DNA of 64,000 nucleotides, taken from the NCBI RefSeq assembly GCF_009495745.1, contig NZ_WIDQ01000005.1, positions 113,201 through 177,200 on the forward strand, in the 5' to 3' direction. Position 1 is the first letter of the stretch. Every line of letters starts with the position of its first letter. This stretch comes from Niveispirillum sp. SYP-B3756. GTDB taxonomy: Bacteria; Pseudomonadota; Alphaproteobacteria; Azospirillales; Azospirillaceae. Below, piece after piece: positions 7,999 to 16,828 of the stretch. The notes under the pieces are model-generated. The model saw only the letters and a list, made by a program, of their open reading frames with translations. It searched no databases and was not told the DNA's origin. The translations under genes were made by a program, and so were the position numbers.

Positions 7999-9563
7999 GG
8001 GCTGGTCGCCTCCTCTGCCCGAAATCCCTCGATCTCGGGCCGCGTATAGCGGAGCAGTTTCTGGAAAACCTTCAGTTCCAGCGGCTTGGCATAAAGCTGC
8101 AGGCCATAGCGCAGGGCCGCCAGCAACGGCATCAGCCGGCGGTTCAGCGGCCCGACGGTGAAATCGGTGCGGGTGGGGTAGCGCGCGTTCAGCACGGTTT
8201 CAAAATCATGGATGTGCCGTACCATGGCGGGCGTCAGCCAGGGGGTCAGCGGGTTACGGTGCAGGTCGAAATTCTCCCAGGCCGGCGACAGCCATTCCTC
8301 CAGGCTGGAGGGAAAGGCAAAGCCGGCTTCCACGATCTGGCGGTGCAGGTCGCTGCCCTCCGTCGGCACGGGGCTGTAGATGTAAAGAATGATCTCCGTC
8401 GCCGGGGCCTGGCGCTTCAGTTCGCGGATAAAGCCGATATCGCGGTAGATCTGCGCCCAGACGTCGGCTTCTGTCGGCTTGGGGAAGCCCAGCACGAAGG
8501 AATATTCCGGGATGATGCCAAAGCCCGCCAGACGACGGGCAAAGCGCAAAATCTGTTCGCCGGACTGTTTGCCGCCCTTGTCGATCTGGGCCAGGATGCT
8601 GTCATCCCCGCTTTCGGCCCCGAAAAAGATCATCCGGCAGCCGGCGCGATGCATCAGCGCCAGCGTCTCATCACTATATTTGTCGATCGTGTCGATACGG
8701 CCTTCGCCCCACCAGATAACGCCCTGGCCCTGCATGGCGCGGGCGAATTCCACCACCCGCTTTTCCGAGACGAAGAAGTTATTGTCTGTAAATTCAATGG
8801 CATCCACGCCATGGGTATCGCGCACCCGCAGCACATCCTGCGCCACCAGGGCCGCCGAGCGCGATTTCCAGCGGCCCTGATAGATCGGCACCACGGCGCA
8901 GAAGGAACAGGTGAAGGGGCAGCCGAAGCTGGTATGCATGGCATGGGTGCGCCGCCCCAGGAAGGTACGCGGCAAATATCCCGCCATCGGATAGCGGCGT
9001 TCCAGCAGGTGCAGCGGCAGGGGTGGCACGGCATCCGGGTCGGGGATGGCACCGCGCGACACGCGCAGCAGATTATCACCACGCAGCAGGATCAGCCCCG
9101 GCACCTTGTCCGGTGCCTGCCCCGCCTCCAGCGCATCCAGCAGGGCCGGGAAGGCCAGATCGGCCGGCCCGTCGATGATGTAATCCACCCAAGATGAGCG
9201 CAGCACGGCATCGGGCTGGTTGGAGGGGAAATAGCCGCCCCAGATGATGGTGATATCGGGGAAATGTTCCCGCACCTGGCGGGTGATCGGCACGGCCTGG
9301 CGCAATTGCGGCCCCGGCATCACCGTGGCACCGAAATAACGGTAACGCCCGCTGGCCAGCAGGTCGCGGATGGTGGGCCAGGGGTCGGCCTCCCGGTTGC
9401 CATCCACCAGTTCAATGGCGAAGCGGTTACCCAGGCAGGCGGCCAGATGCAGGATGCTGTTGGGCACACGGGGCCGGCTGGTGGCCCAGGGGTTGAACAG
9501 GATGATGCCGGGCTGGGAAAGGCTGGACAAGATCAGGCCCCCGCCCCTGGGACGGCCCGGCAC
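7995..9563 (-). CDS. Radical SAM protein with B12-binding-like domain
   Basis: First gene of the operon, up to 522 residues. The N-terminus is a cobalamin-binding-like domain (ITIIWGGYFPSNQPDAVL, YIIDGPADLAFPALL). The iron-sulphur motif is FGCPFTCSFCAVVPIYQG (CxxxCxxC, near residue 210), with IEFTDNNFFVSEKR and FFGAESGDDSIL in the barrel. The most upstream start is a GTG at 9563 without a good ribosome site. A TTG at 9530, preceded by AGGGGCGGGGG, gives MSSLSQPGIILFNPWATS and is more likely. It overlaps the fused gene downstream by four bases. It is more distant from the other two radical SAM proteins than they are from each other, suggesting a different reaction. Confidence 0.85.
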   Translation of the reverse strand: MPGRPRGGGLILSSLSQPGIILFNPWATSRPRVPNSILHLAACLGNRFAIELVDGNREADPWPTIRDLLASGRYRYFGATVMPGPQLRQAVPITRQVREHFPDITIIWGGYFPSNQPDAVLRSSWVDYIIDGPADLAFPALLDALEAGQAPDKVPGLILLRGDNLLRVSRGAIPDPDAVPPLPLHLLERRYPMAGYLPRTFLGRRTHAMHTSFGCPFTCSFCAVVPIYQGRWKSRSAALVAQDVLRVRDTHGVDAIEFTDNNFFVSEKRVVEFARAMQGQGVIWWGEGRIDTIDKYSDETLALMHRAGCRMIFFGAESGDDSILAQIDKGGKQSGEQILRFARRLAGFGIIPEYSFVLGFPKPTEADVWAQIYRDIGFIRELKRQAPATEIILYIYSPVPTEGSDLHRQIVEAGFAFPSSLEEWLSPAWENFDLHRNPLTPWLTPAMVRHIHDFETVLNARYPTRTDFTVGPLNRRLMPLLAALRYGLQLYAKPLELKVFQKLLRYTRPEIEGFRAEEATSP

Positions 9564-9883
9564 AAGCCTGCAACGGCCCGCCTGCCCCCACTGAAATCCA
9601 CCTGATCCATCACCGACCTCCCATACCGTCGGACCCTTGACGGATGGAGGACGGGGATTATTCCGGATGGCAGCAGAAAATTTCTGAAACAGAGCAGAAA
9701 CAATATTTACAGTTCAGCAATTTCACTTCCCCTGCCGAACAATGATATATCCCGTCGGGAGGGTCGTTAACGATCTTCGGCCCCGGCGACAGTCGCTGCC
9801 ATACCTGCCCGTGACAGACCGGGTTTCCCCCAGGCTGATCTTGTTCCCTGCAAGTCTCAGGCTTTCCCGACAGGTGTTTACGA
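9564..9883. other. Divergent intergenic region
   Basis: About 320 bases between the starts of the radical SAM operon (minus) and the efflux operon (plus), so it must hold both promoters. The stretch 9660-9770 is visibly richer in A and T than its surroundings. It contains a small perfect inverted repeat, CAGAAA-A-TTTCTG, at 9674-9686, which could be an operator. No coding frame is convincing here and no consensus promoter can be named safely. Confidence 0.4.
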
Positions 9884-11074
9884 ATGCGCAAATGGATTTT
9901 GGTGGCGGTGATCGTGGCAACCGTTGCCGCCTTGCTGTGGTTCAAACCCTGGCACAAGGAAGGACCACCCAAGGATCTGACGGCAACGGTCCGGCGGGGT
10001 GATATCAGCGACACCGTTTCCGCCACGGGCACGCTGGAACCATCGAAACTGGTGCAGGTCGGTGCCCAGGTGACGGGGCAGTTGAAGGCCCTGCATGTCA
10101 CCTTGGGCGACCGGGTGGCCAAGGGCGACCTGATCGCCGAGATTGATTCCATCCAGCAGCGCAATGATCTGCGCGTCGCCCGCGCTGCCCTGGCGGAAGC
10201 CGAGGCCTCGCTGAAATCTCGCCAGTATCAGTTGGACAAGGCCGAACGCACGCTGAAGCGGCAGCGCACGCTTTACACCGGCAACGCCGGGTCGGGGGCC
10301 GATTTCGACGATGCGGAAATCGCCGTCGACGTGGCCCGCGCCGATCTGGCCCTGGCCAAGGCGCAGATTGAACGCGCCACGGTGGAAGTGGAAAAGGCAG
10401 AGGCCAATCTGGGCTATACAAGGATCGTCGCCCCCATGGATGGCCGCGTGCTGGCGCTGGCGGTCAAGGCCGGCCAGACGTTGAGTGCAGCGCAGACCAT
10501 CCCGGTCATCGGCGTCATCGCCGAGACCGACACCATGACGGTACGCGCCCAGGTCTCGGAAGCCGATGTGGCCAAGATCAAACCCGGCCAGAAATTATGG
10601 TTCAATACGCTGGGCGACCGGCGGACCCGGCATGAAAGCACGGTCAGGAAGGTGGAACCCGCCCCCACCTCCATCCTGACCGCCGGGCAGGAAGGGCTGA
10701 GCAGCGCCAGCAGCCAGAGCACGACATCACAGGCCGTCTATTTCAACGTGCTGTTCGATGCGCCCAACCAGGGCGGCAGCCTGATGCCGATGATGACGGC
10801 AGAGGTGCATATCACCACGGCCGCGGTGGAAAAGGCCCTGATCGCCCCGATGAGCGCCTTTACCGGCCCCGGTGCCGGCGGGCTGTATCGCGCCCGGCTG
10901 CGCGGCCCTGATGGGAAGGTGGTGGAACGCAAGGTCAAGCTGGGCCTGACCAACCAGGTGGAAGGCGAAATCCTGGAAGGCGTGAAGGAAGGAGAGGTGC
11001 TGCTGCTCTCCACTGGGATGGAAGGGCCGGGGACTGTACCGGCGGTTGATGTCGATATGGGTGGGGATGAATGA
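9884..11074 (+). CDS. macA: MacA-type periplasmic adaptor of an ABC efflux pump
   Basis: A 396-residue membrane fusion protein. Residues 1-20 (MRKWILVAVIVATVAALLWF) are an N-terminal membrane anchor. The lipoyl-type half-motifs are LVQVGAQVTGQLKALHVTLG and TRIVAPMDGRVLALAVKAGQ, separated by a coiled-coil hairpin (about residues 95-175) rich in Ala, Glu, Arg and Lys. Beta-barrel and membrane-proximal domains follow (AQVSEADVAKIKPGQKLWF; VKEGEVLLLSTG). Adaptors of this family link an inner-membrane transporter to an outer-membrane channel. The next gene, macB, starts inside its stop codon (ATGA at 11071-11074), and an outer-membrane factor follows, so the complete pump is encoded together. The substrate is unknown. 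Confidence 0.9.
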   Translation: MRKWILVAVIVATVAALLWFKPWHKEGPPKDLTATVRRGDISDTVSATGTLEPSKLVQVGAQVTGQLKALHVTLGDRVAKGDLIAEIDSIQQRNDLRVARAALAEAEASLKSRQYQLDKAERTLKRQRTLYTGNAGSGADFDDAEIAVDVARADLALAKAQIERATVEVEKAEANLGYTRIVAPMDGRVLALAVKAGQTLSAAQTIPVIGVIAETDTMTVRAQVSEADVAKIKPGQKLWFNTLGDRRTRHESTVRKVEPAPTSILTAGQEGLSSASSQSTTSQAVYFNVLFDAPNQGGSLMPMMTAEVHITTAAVEKALIAPMSAFTGPGAGGLYRARLRGPDGKVVERKVKLGLTNQVEGEILEGVKEGEVLLLSTGMEGPGTVPAVDVDMGGDE

Positions 11075-13023
11075 CGGCCAGGCTGGAACTGTCCGGCATT
11101 ACCCGCCTGTACCAGACCGGCGGGGAAACTGTGGCAGCCCTGGACGGCGTCGATCTGGTGATCGAGCCGGGGGAAATGGTGGCCATTGTCGGGGCCTCGG
11201 GCTCTGGCAAATCCACGCTGATGAATATTCTGGGCTGCCTGGACCGGCCCAGCGGCGGGCATTACAAGGTGGGCGGCGAGGACGTGGCCAACCTGTCGCC
11301 CGACGGGCTGGCCCGGCTGCGGCGGGAACATTTCGGCTTCGTCTTCCAGCGCTATCACCTGATTTCCGGGCTGACGGCGGCGGGCAATGTGGAATTGCCC
11401 GCCATCTATACCGGTGAACGGTCGGAAAGCCGGCGCACCCGCGCCCATGCTATCCTGGAACGGCTGGGCCTGGGCGGACGCCTGACCCACCGCCCCAACC
11501 AGCTTTCCGGCGGCCAGCAGCAGCGCGTGGCCATCGGCCGCGCCCTGATGAATGGCGGCGGCGTCATCCTGGCCGATGAACCGACCGGCGCCCTGGACAG
11601 CCGCACCGGTGAAACCGTGCTGGCCTTGCTGAAGGAACTGAACGCCGAAGGCCGCACCATCATCATCGTCACCCATGATCACGGGGTGGCCGCCCATGCC
11701 AACCGGGTGGTGGAAATCGCTGATGGCCGCATCCTGTCCGACAGCGGCCGGCCTGTGGAACGGGCAGCCCCGCCCCCAGCCACCCCCCAGGCGTCCAACC
11801 CGTTCCGCCCGCTGGCGGCCATCGGGTTCAGCATCATCGGCGCCATGGCCATGTCGATGCGGGCCATGGCGGCGCAGAAGCTGCGCACCGCATTGACCAT
11901 GCTGGGCATCATCATCGGCATCACCGCCGTGGTGGCGGTGGTGGGGCTGGGCGAAGGGGCGCAGCGCCGGGTGACAGAGGAACTGAGCGATCTGGGCACC
12001 AACACGCTGGGCATCTATCGCGGCCGGGGCTGGGGGGACATGAAGGCCGCCCGCCTGTCCAAGTTGACCCTCTCCGATGCGGATGCGCTGGCGGCCCAGC
12101 CCTATGCCGATGGGGTGACACCGGAAATGTCTGGTTCGGTCACCGCGCGCTATGCCGCCAATTCCGCCACCATGTCGGTGACGGGGGTGGGGCTGGATTA
12201 TTTCCGTGTCAACGGCATGAAACTGAAATCCGGCCGGCTGCTGACACCGGCGGACCTGAACGGCGCGCAGCCCAGCATCGTGCTGACGGACAAAACGGTG
12301 GAAAGCCTGTTCAAGGGGGAGGCTGGCGACCCGATCGGCCGCATCATCCTGGTCGGCCAGGTGCCGGCCACCGTGGTGGGCATTGTGGAAACCAGCCGCC
12401 AGGGCATGGGCGGCGGCAGCCGGGCCACCGGCTATATGGCCCATACGGCCCTGCGCGCCCGGCTGACCGGCAGTGCGGACCTGGATTCCATCACCGTGCG
12501 GCTGAAGGATGGGGTGGACAGCACCAAGGCCGAAAAGGCCCTGAGCGCCCTGCTGATCCAGCGGCATGGCACCAAGGATTTCAACATTTTCAACAGCGAC
12601 CAGATCCGCAAATCCATCCAGCGGACCACGGCGATCTTCAGCCTGATGATCTCTGCCCTGGCCGGGGTGGCGCTGGTGGTGGGCGGCATCGGCGTGATGA
12701 ACATCATGCTGATCGCCGTGACGGAGCGTACACGTGAAATCGGCCTGCGCATGGCGGTCGGCGCCCGCCAGTCCGACATCATGATCCAGTTCCTGATCGA
12801 AGCCATCGCTGTCTGCATGGTCGGCGGCGGGGCCGGGCTGCTGATCGCCTTCGGGGTGGCCGGTATGTTCAATGCCGGCGCCTTCGGCCTGTCGATCATC
12901 ATCACCCCGGCCGCTATTCTGCTGGCCTTCCTGTCCACCATGCTGATCGGCCTGATCTTCGGCTTCCTGCCGGCGCGCAAGGCCGCGCGGCTGGACCCGG
13001 TCGATGCCCTGTCACGGGATTGA
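11071..13023 (+). CDS. macB: MacB-type ABC transporter, fused ATPase and permease
   Basis: A 650-residue protein with an N-terminal ATPase and C-terminal permease. Walker A is GASGSGKST (about residue 41), the signature is LSGGQQQRVAIGRALM, and Walker B is VILADEPTGALDS. A first membrane helix lies near residues 245-300, then a large periplasmic domain, then three helices at the C-terminus including the conserved stretch GGIGVMNIMLIAVTERTREI. MacB family members act as mechanotransmission pumps driving substrates from the periplasm through an outer-membrane channel. Length and order match the family. It is translationally coupled to the adaptor gene and followed eight bases later by the outer-membrane factor. 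Confidence 0.93.
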   Translation: MTARLELSGITRLYQTGGETVAALDGVDLVIEPGEMVAIVGASGSGKSTLMNILGCLDRPSGGHYKVGGEDVANLSPDGLARLRREHFGFVFQRYHLISGLTAAGNVELPAIYTGERSESRRTRAHAILERLGLGGRLTHRPNQLSGGQQQRVAIGRALMNGGGVILADEPTGALDSRTGETVLALLKELNAEGRTIIIVTHDHGVAAHANRVVEIADGRILSDSGRPVERAAPPPATPQASNPFRPLAAIGFSIIGAMAMSMRAMAAQKLRTALTMLGIIIGITAVVAVVGLGEGAQRRVTEELSDLGTNTLGIYRGRGWGDMKAARLSKLTLSDADALAAQPYADGVTPEMSGSVTARYAANSATMSVTGVGLDYFRVNGMKLKSGRLLTPADLNGAQPSIVLTDKTVESLFKGEAGDPIGRIILVGQVPATVVGIVETSRQGMGGGSRATGYMAHTALRARLTGSADLDSITVRLKDGVDSTKAEKALSALLIQRHGTKDFNIFNSDQIRKSIQRTTAIFSLMISALAGVALVVGGIGVMNIMLIAVTERTREIGLRMAVGARQSDIMIQFLIEAIAVCMVGGGAGLLIAFGVAGMFNAGAFGLSIIITPAAILLAFLSTMLIGLIFGFLPARKAARLDPVDALSRD

Positions 13024-13030
13024 ACAACCG

Positions 13031-14434
13031 ATGCGCGCCCGCCTGCTGCCCTGTCTGATCGCCCCGCTGCTGCTTTCCGGCTGCCTGACCACGCCCGCAT
13101 CCTATCAGCGCCCGCCGCTGCCGGGCGGGCTGGACTGGCAGGGTGAACAGCCCGCCAGCACACCGGCATCCCCAGCCCCGCCTGCGCCGGTGCCGGCGTC
13201 GGCCGATCCTTGGTGGCATTCCTTCGGCGATCCGGGGCTGAATGCCCTGATGCCGGTGGTGCTGGCCGCGAATAATGACGTGTTCAGCGCCGCCCTGCGG
13301 GCCCGGCGCGCCCTGCTGGAGGCTGATCTGGCCGGCGTGCCCAGCATTCCCAGCCTCTCCGGCTCGGTCAGTGCCGGGCGCAACATGCCTTTGTCGGGCG
13401 ATGGCAAGGCGCGCAACAATGCCGGCACCAGCCTGGGCCTGTCCTATGAGGTCGATCTCTGGGGCCGCATCGCCGCCAGCCGGGGGGCAGCGGGGATGGA
13501 GGCGCTGGCGTCGGCCGAAGATGTGGAGACGGCGCGGCTGACGGTGATTGCCGCCACGCTCTCCACCTGGTGGCGGCTGGCCCATGCCAACCAATCCATC
13601 GCCAGCGCCCGGACCGGGCTGGAAACCACCTACCGCACGCGGGAAATCGTTGCCACCATGCTGCGGGCCCGCACGGCGTCGGAGCTGGAACGGCTGGAGA
13701 TGGAACAGACGGTGGAGGCTCAGCTTTCCAACCTCGCTGCATTGGAGCGGGAGCGGGATGCCCAGCGCGCCGCCCTGGCCGTGCTGCTGAACGGGGCCAC
13801 CAACCCGGCGGCGGAACCGCAGATGCTGCCCCAGGGCGCGCTACCGCCGCTGGCCCCCGGCCTGCCCGCCAGCCTGTTGTCGCGCCGGCCGGACCTACGG
13901 GCAGCGGAATTGCGGCTGCGCGCCACGCTGCGCCGCACAGATGAACGCAAGGCCAGCTATTTCCCGGCGCTGACCCTGTCGGGCAGCCTGTCCACCAGCG
14001 GGGAGAAGCTGGCCGAATTTCTGACCAATCCGGTCGGCGCGCTGGCCAGCCAGATCACCATGCCCTTCCTGAACCTGAAGGAAATGGGGCTAAACCTGAA
14101 GGTCTCCCAGGCCCAATATGAGGAGGCGCAGGCCAGTTTCCGGGGTACCGTGCTGACCGCCCTGTCGGAAGTGGTCACCGGCCTGTCGGCGCGCGAAGCC
14201 CTGTTGCGCCAGGATGACCATCTGGCGCGCTCCCTGACCCTGCAACGGCAGGTGCAGGCGCTGTATGACGTGCGGCTGCGGGCCGGTGCCGTGCCGCTGC
14301 GGACCTTGCTGGAAGCGCAGGAACGCACCCGCACGTCCGAAAATGCCGTTATCGACAACCGGCTGGCCCGCCTGCTGAACGAGGCGACACTCTACCGGGC
14401 ATTGGGCGGCAGCCCGGCTGCTGGCGGGGAATGA
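13031..14434 (+). CDS. Outer-membrane efflux lipoprotein (NodT/TolC-like)
   Basis: A 467-residue outer-membrane factor. The start at 13031 gives MRARLLPCLIAPLLLSGCLT, a lipoprotein signal peptide with lipobox LSGC. An upstream in-frame ATG would spoil this signal and overlap macB. The body shows the repeated OEP pattern: WWHSFGDPGLNALM near the N-terminus, GLSYEVDLWGRIAASRGA in the first half, and LLSRRPDLRAAELRLRATLR before the second coiled-coil half. Such proteins trimerise into a channel that docks to MacA-type adaptors. It completes the three-gene efflux operon. A 14-bp near-duplication spans its stop and the start of the next gene. Confidence 0.9.
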   Translation: MRARLLPCLIAPLLLSGCLTTPASYQRPPLPGGLDWQGEQPASTPASPAPPAPVPASADPWWHSFGDPGLNALMPVVLAANNDVFSAALRARRALLEADLAGVPSIPSLSGSVSAGRNMPLSGDGKARNNAGTSLGLSYEVDLWGRIAASRGAAGMEALASAEDVETARLTVIAATLSTWWRLAHANQSIASARTGLETTYRTREIVATMLRARTASELERLEMEQTVEAQLSNLAALERERDAQRAALAVLLNGATNPAAEPQMLPQGALPPLAPGLPASLLSRRPDLRAAELRLRATLRRTDERKASYFPALTLSGSLSTSGEKLAEFLTNPVGALASQITMPFLNLKEMGLNLKVSQAQYEEAQASFRGTVLTALSEVVTGLSAREALLRQDDHLARSLTLQRQVQALYDVRLRAGAVPLRTLLEAQERTRTSENAVIDNRLARLLNEATLYRALGGSPAAGGE

Positions 14435-14458
14435 CAAGGGCGCAATGACAAGGGCGCT
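14431..14458 (+). repeat. 14-bp tandem near-duplication at a gene junction
   Basis: The 14 bases ATGACAAGGGCGCA at 14431-14444 are followed directly by ATGACAAGGGCGCT at 14445-14458, 13 of 14 identical. The first copy holds the outer-membrane factor's stop (TGA at 14432) and the second the next gene's ATG, so the duplication created or moved a start codon with its own AAGG ribosome site. Confidence 0.8.
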
Positions 14459-16826
14459 TGGCCCCGGGCCGGGCATTGTGCAACAGTTCCGGCCTGTCCC
14501 CGCAGCGCCGCCCGGTTCCATGACACTCGCCGCCCTGTTGCATCACGCGCCCTTGCTGGTGTCGTTTGATATTTTCGACACGCTGCTGCTGCGCCGGGTG
14601 GAACCGCCGACGGTGCTGTTCGAACAGGTGGGAGAGGCAGCCCTGGCGGCCGGGCTGCTGCCGGCCAGCCTCTCCCCGCCGCTGTTCCGGCTGGCCCGGC
14701 AGGAGGCGGAGCGGCGGGCGAGGGCAGGACAGCCGGGCGGAGAGGTCGATCTGGCGGCCATTTATGCGGCACTGGGCTTTGGCGATCCGGCGGCGCTGAC
14801 CGCCCTGGAACTGGCGTTGGAGCAGCAGGCCATTTTCGCCAACCCGCTGCTGCTGCCGGTGCTGCGGGGGCTGGCGGCGGCCGGCATCCCGGTGGTGCTG
14901 CTGTCCGACATGTATCTGGCACCGCCGGACCTGATCCGGCTGCTGCAAGGGGCCGGCATCGGGCCGGGCCTCTATCGCCGGCTCTATGTTTCCAATGCGG
15001 AAGGGGTGTCCAAGGCAGGGGGCGGGCTGTTCAGCCGGCTGCTGGCCGACCACCCGCAGATACCGCCCGACCGCATCCTGCATCTGGGCGACGATCCGCT
15101 GGGCGATGTCGCCATGGCAAAGGCGGCGGGCCTGCAAGCCATCCACTATGTGCCGGGGCCGGGGTTGGCCCGGCTCAGGGAACGGGAACGGTCGGTAGCG
15201 GGGCTGGCTGCCCCGGCAGAGGGGCTGCCGCCGCGCCGCGCCGCCGCCCTGGCCGGGCGGGGGGACGCGGCGGATGAGGCCGAAGCGCTGGAATTCGGTA
15301 CCCTGGTGCTGGGGCCGGCGGTGGCTGAATATTGCCGCTGGGTGGTCGCACAATGCCGGCGGCAGGGGATCAGGCGCATCCTGCCGCTGATGCGGGAAGC
15401 GGCCCTGTTCACCCCCGTGCTGGAAAATTGCATCCGCCAGACTGGCGGCGGGCTGACGGTGACGCCGCTTTACGTCTCCCGTCAGGCGCTGTTACCGCTG
15501 GAACTGGCGGGAATCGATGCCACAACGGCACGGCACCTGCTGGGCACCCGGCCGCATCTGCCCTGGGACCGGCTGTTGCAGCAGGCCGGCGGGCAGGTGC
15601 CGGCGGACCTTCAGCCCTGGGCCGGGCTGACGCTGGAGCAATTGCTGGCAACAGAGGCTGCCGGCCCCGCCCTGGCCTTGTTCGATGATCCCGCCCTGCA
15701 GGCCCGCGCGGCCGCACAGGCGGCAGAAACCCGGACCCTGCTGCTGGATTATCTGGCGCCATTGCTTGGCGAAGAACCGGTGGCGCTGGTCGATCTGGGT
15801 GCAAGGGGCAGCACACCGGCTGCCCTGGTGCGGCTATTGCCGGCGGGGCGGCAGCGCTGCCAGATATTCCTGGCCTATGCGGTGGCTGATATTGCCGGCC
15901 CGCTGGTGGACGGGATCGGTATCCAGGTCTTTGCCGGGCAGGATGCGGCGGGCCAGACCCTGGGCCGCATCCTTTACCGCAGCCCGCAGCCGCTGGAACG
16001 GGTGCTGACGGGGCTGCATGGGACGACGCTGGGCTATCAACGCAAACCGGATGGCGCGGTTGTGCCGGTGCTGGCCGACCCGCCGGCCACGGGTACGGAG
16101 GCGCGGCTGCTGGGCCTGATGCAGCAAGGCATCCACCGCTATGCCAGCATGATGGCCGCCGCCTGTCCGGCCGACAGCAAACCCGCCAACGGCTTTGCGG
16201 CCTTGCTGCCCCTGGCCGCCGCGTTGCTGCGCCCCACGGCGGCAGAGGCGGCCCTGCTGGGCGGGCTGGCCTATGACCAGAATGACGGGACGGCGGGGGA
16301 GCAGGTGATCTGCGATGCCACCGCCCTGGAGACGGTGCGTACCCTGGCCGACGATCCGGCGGGAATGCCCACCCTGGCCCTGGCCATGGGCCTGCGCCCG
16401 GCACTGGCCCCCTGGCCGCAGGGCGCACTGACGCTGCTGGACCCCGGCATTTTCCAACGCCCGGCCGACCGGCTGGGGCTGGAGGCGGGGCATGGCCCCG
16501 TCTGCCGGGCGCTGGTGGCAAGGCTGCGGCAACAGGGCGTGACCCGTTTCGGCATTCTGGCCGTGGGCGGCGAAGGCGGCATGGGACCGGATTTCATCCG
16601 CCACGCGCGGGAATCCGGGCTGGAACCGGCTGCCTATGCCGACCTGATGGCCCATCTGGCCCCGCCCCCCCTGTTCCATGGCGTGCCGGTACAGCCGATG
16701 GCGGCGATGCGTCATGCGGGCCTGCCGCTGGTGCTGGTGACGCTGGGTTATGCCAGCCAGTTGACCGCCCTGATGCAGGAGGGTCCGGGGGAGCCGCCGC
16801 CGCTGATCAGCCTGCGCCGGGGTTGA
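14445..16826 (+). CDS. HAD-superfamily hydrolase domain protein (COG5610-like)
   Basis: A 793-residue protein. Near residue 40 is the HAD motif I FDIFDTLLLRR, with motif II at VVLLSDMYL, an intervening helical cap, a Lys in SNAEGVSKAGGGLFSR and motif IV at LHLGDDPLGDVAMAKAAG. This layout is typical of large HAD proteins found with glycosyltransferases in surface-polysaccharide loci. The remaining 500 residues (for example LVDLGARGSTPAALVRLL) have no fold I recognise. It starts ten bases after the efflux operon, preceded by ACAAGG, so it may be cotranscribed; 14521 is an alternative start directly before the HAD domain. It converges on the glycosyltransferase gene with two bases between stops. 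Confidence 0.7.
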   Translation: MTRALGPGPGIVQQFRPVPAAPPGSMTLAALLHHAPLLVSFDIFDTLLLRRVEPPTVLFEQVGEAALAAGLLPASLSPPLFRLARQEAERRARAGQPGGEVDLAAIYAALGFGDPAALTALELALEQQAIFANPLLLPVLRGLAAAGIPVVLLSDMYLAPPDLIRLLQGAGIGPGLYRRLYVSNAEGVSKAGGGLFSRLLADHPQIPPDRILHLGDDPLGDVAMAKAAGLQAIHYVPGPGLARLRERERSVAGLAAPAEGLPPRRAAALAGRGDAADEAEALEFGTLVLGPAVAEYCRWVVAQCRRQGIRRILPLMREAALFTPVLENCIRQTGGGLTVTPLYVSRQALLPLELAGIDATTARHLLGTRPHLPWDRLLQQAGGQVPADLQPWAGLTLEQLLATEAAGPALALFDDPALQARAAAQAAETRTLLLDYLAPLLGEEPVALVDLGARGSTPAALVRLLPAGRQRCQIFLAYAVADIAGPLVDGIGIQVFAGQDAAGQTLGRILYRSPQPLERVLTGLHGTTLGYQRKPDGAVVPVLADPPATGTEARLLGLMQQGIHRYASMMAAACPADSKPANGFAALLPLAAALLRPTAAEAALLGGLAYDQNDGTAGEQVICDATALETVRTLADDPAGMPTLALAMGLRPALAPWPQGALTLLDPGIFQRPADRLGLEAGHGPVCRALVARLRQQGVTRFGILAVGGEGGMGPDFIRHARESGLEPAAYADLMAHLAPPPLFHGVPVQPMAAMRHAGLPLVLVTLGYASQLTALMQEGPGEPPPLISLRRG

Positions 16827-16828
16827 AA

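Noticed and set aside
5653-8049. Open frame of about 800 codons on the plus strand opposite the nucleotidyltransferase/radical SAM gene
   Set aside because: Its product is rich in His, Gln, Arg and Gly with no motifs, while the minus strand encodes clear radical SAM signatures. Long antisense frames are common in GC-rich genes.
10738-12567. Minus-strand frame of about 600 codons opposite macA/macB
   Set aside because: The plus strand carries intact Walker and signature motifs; the antisense product is low-complexity.
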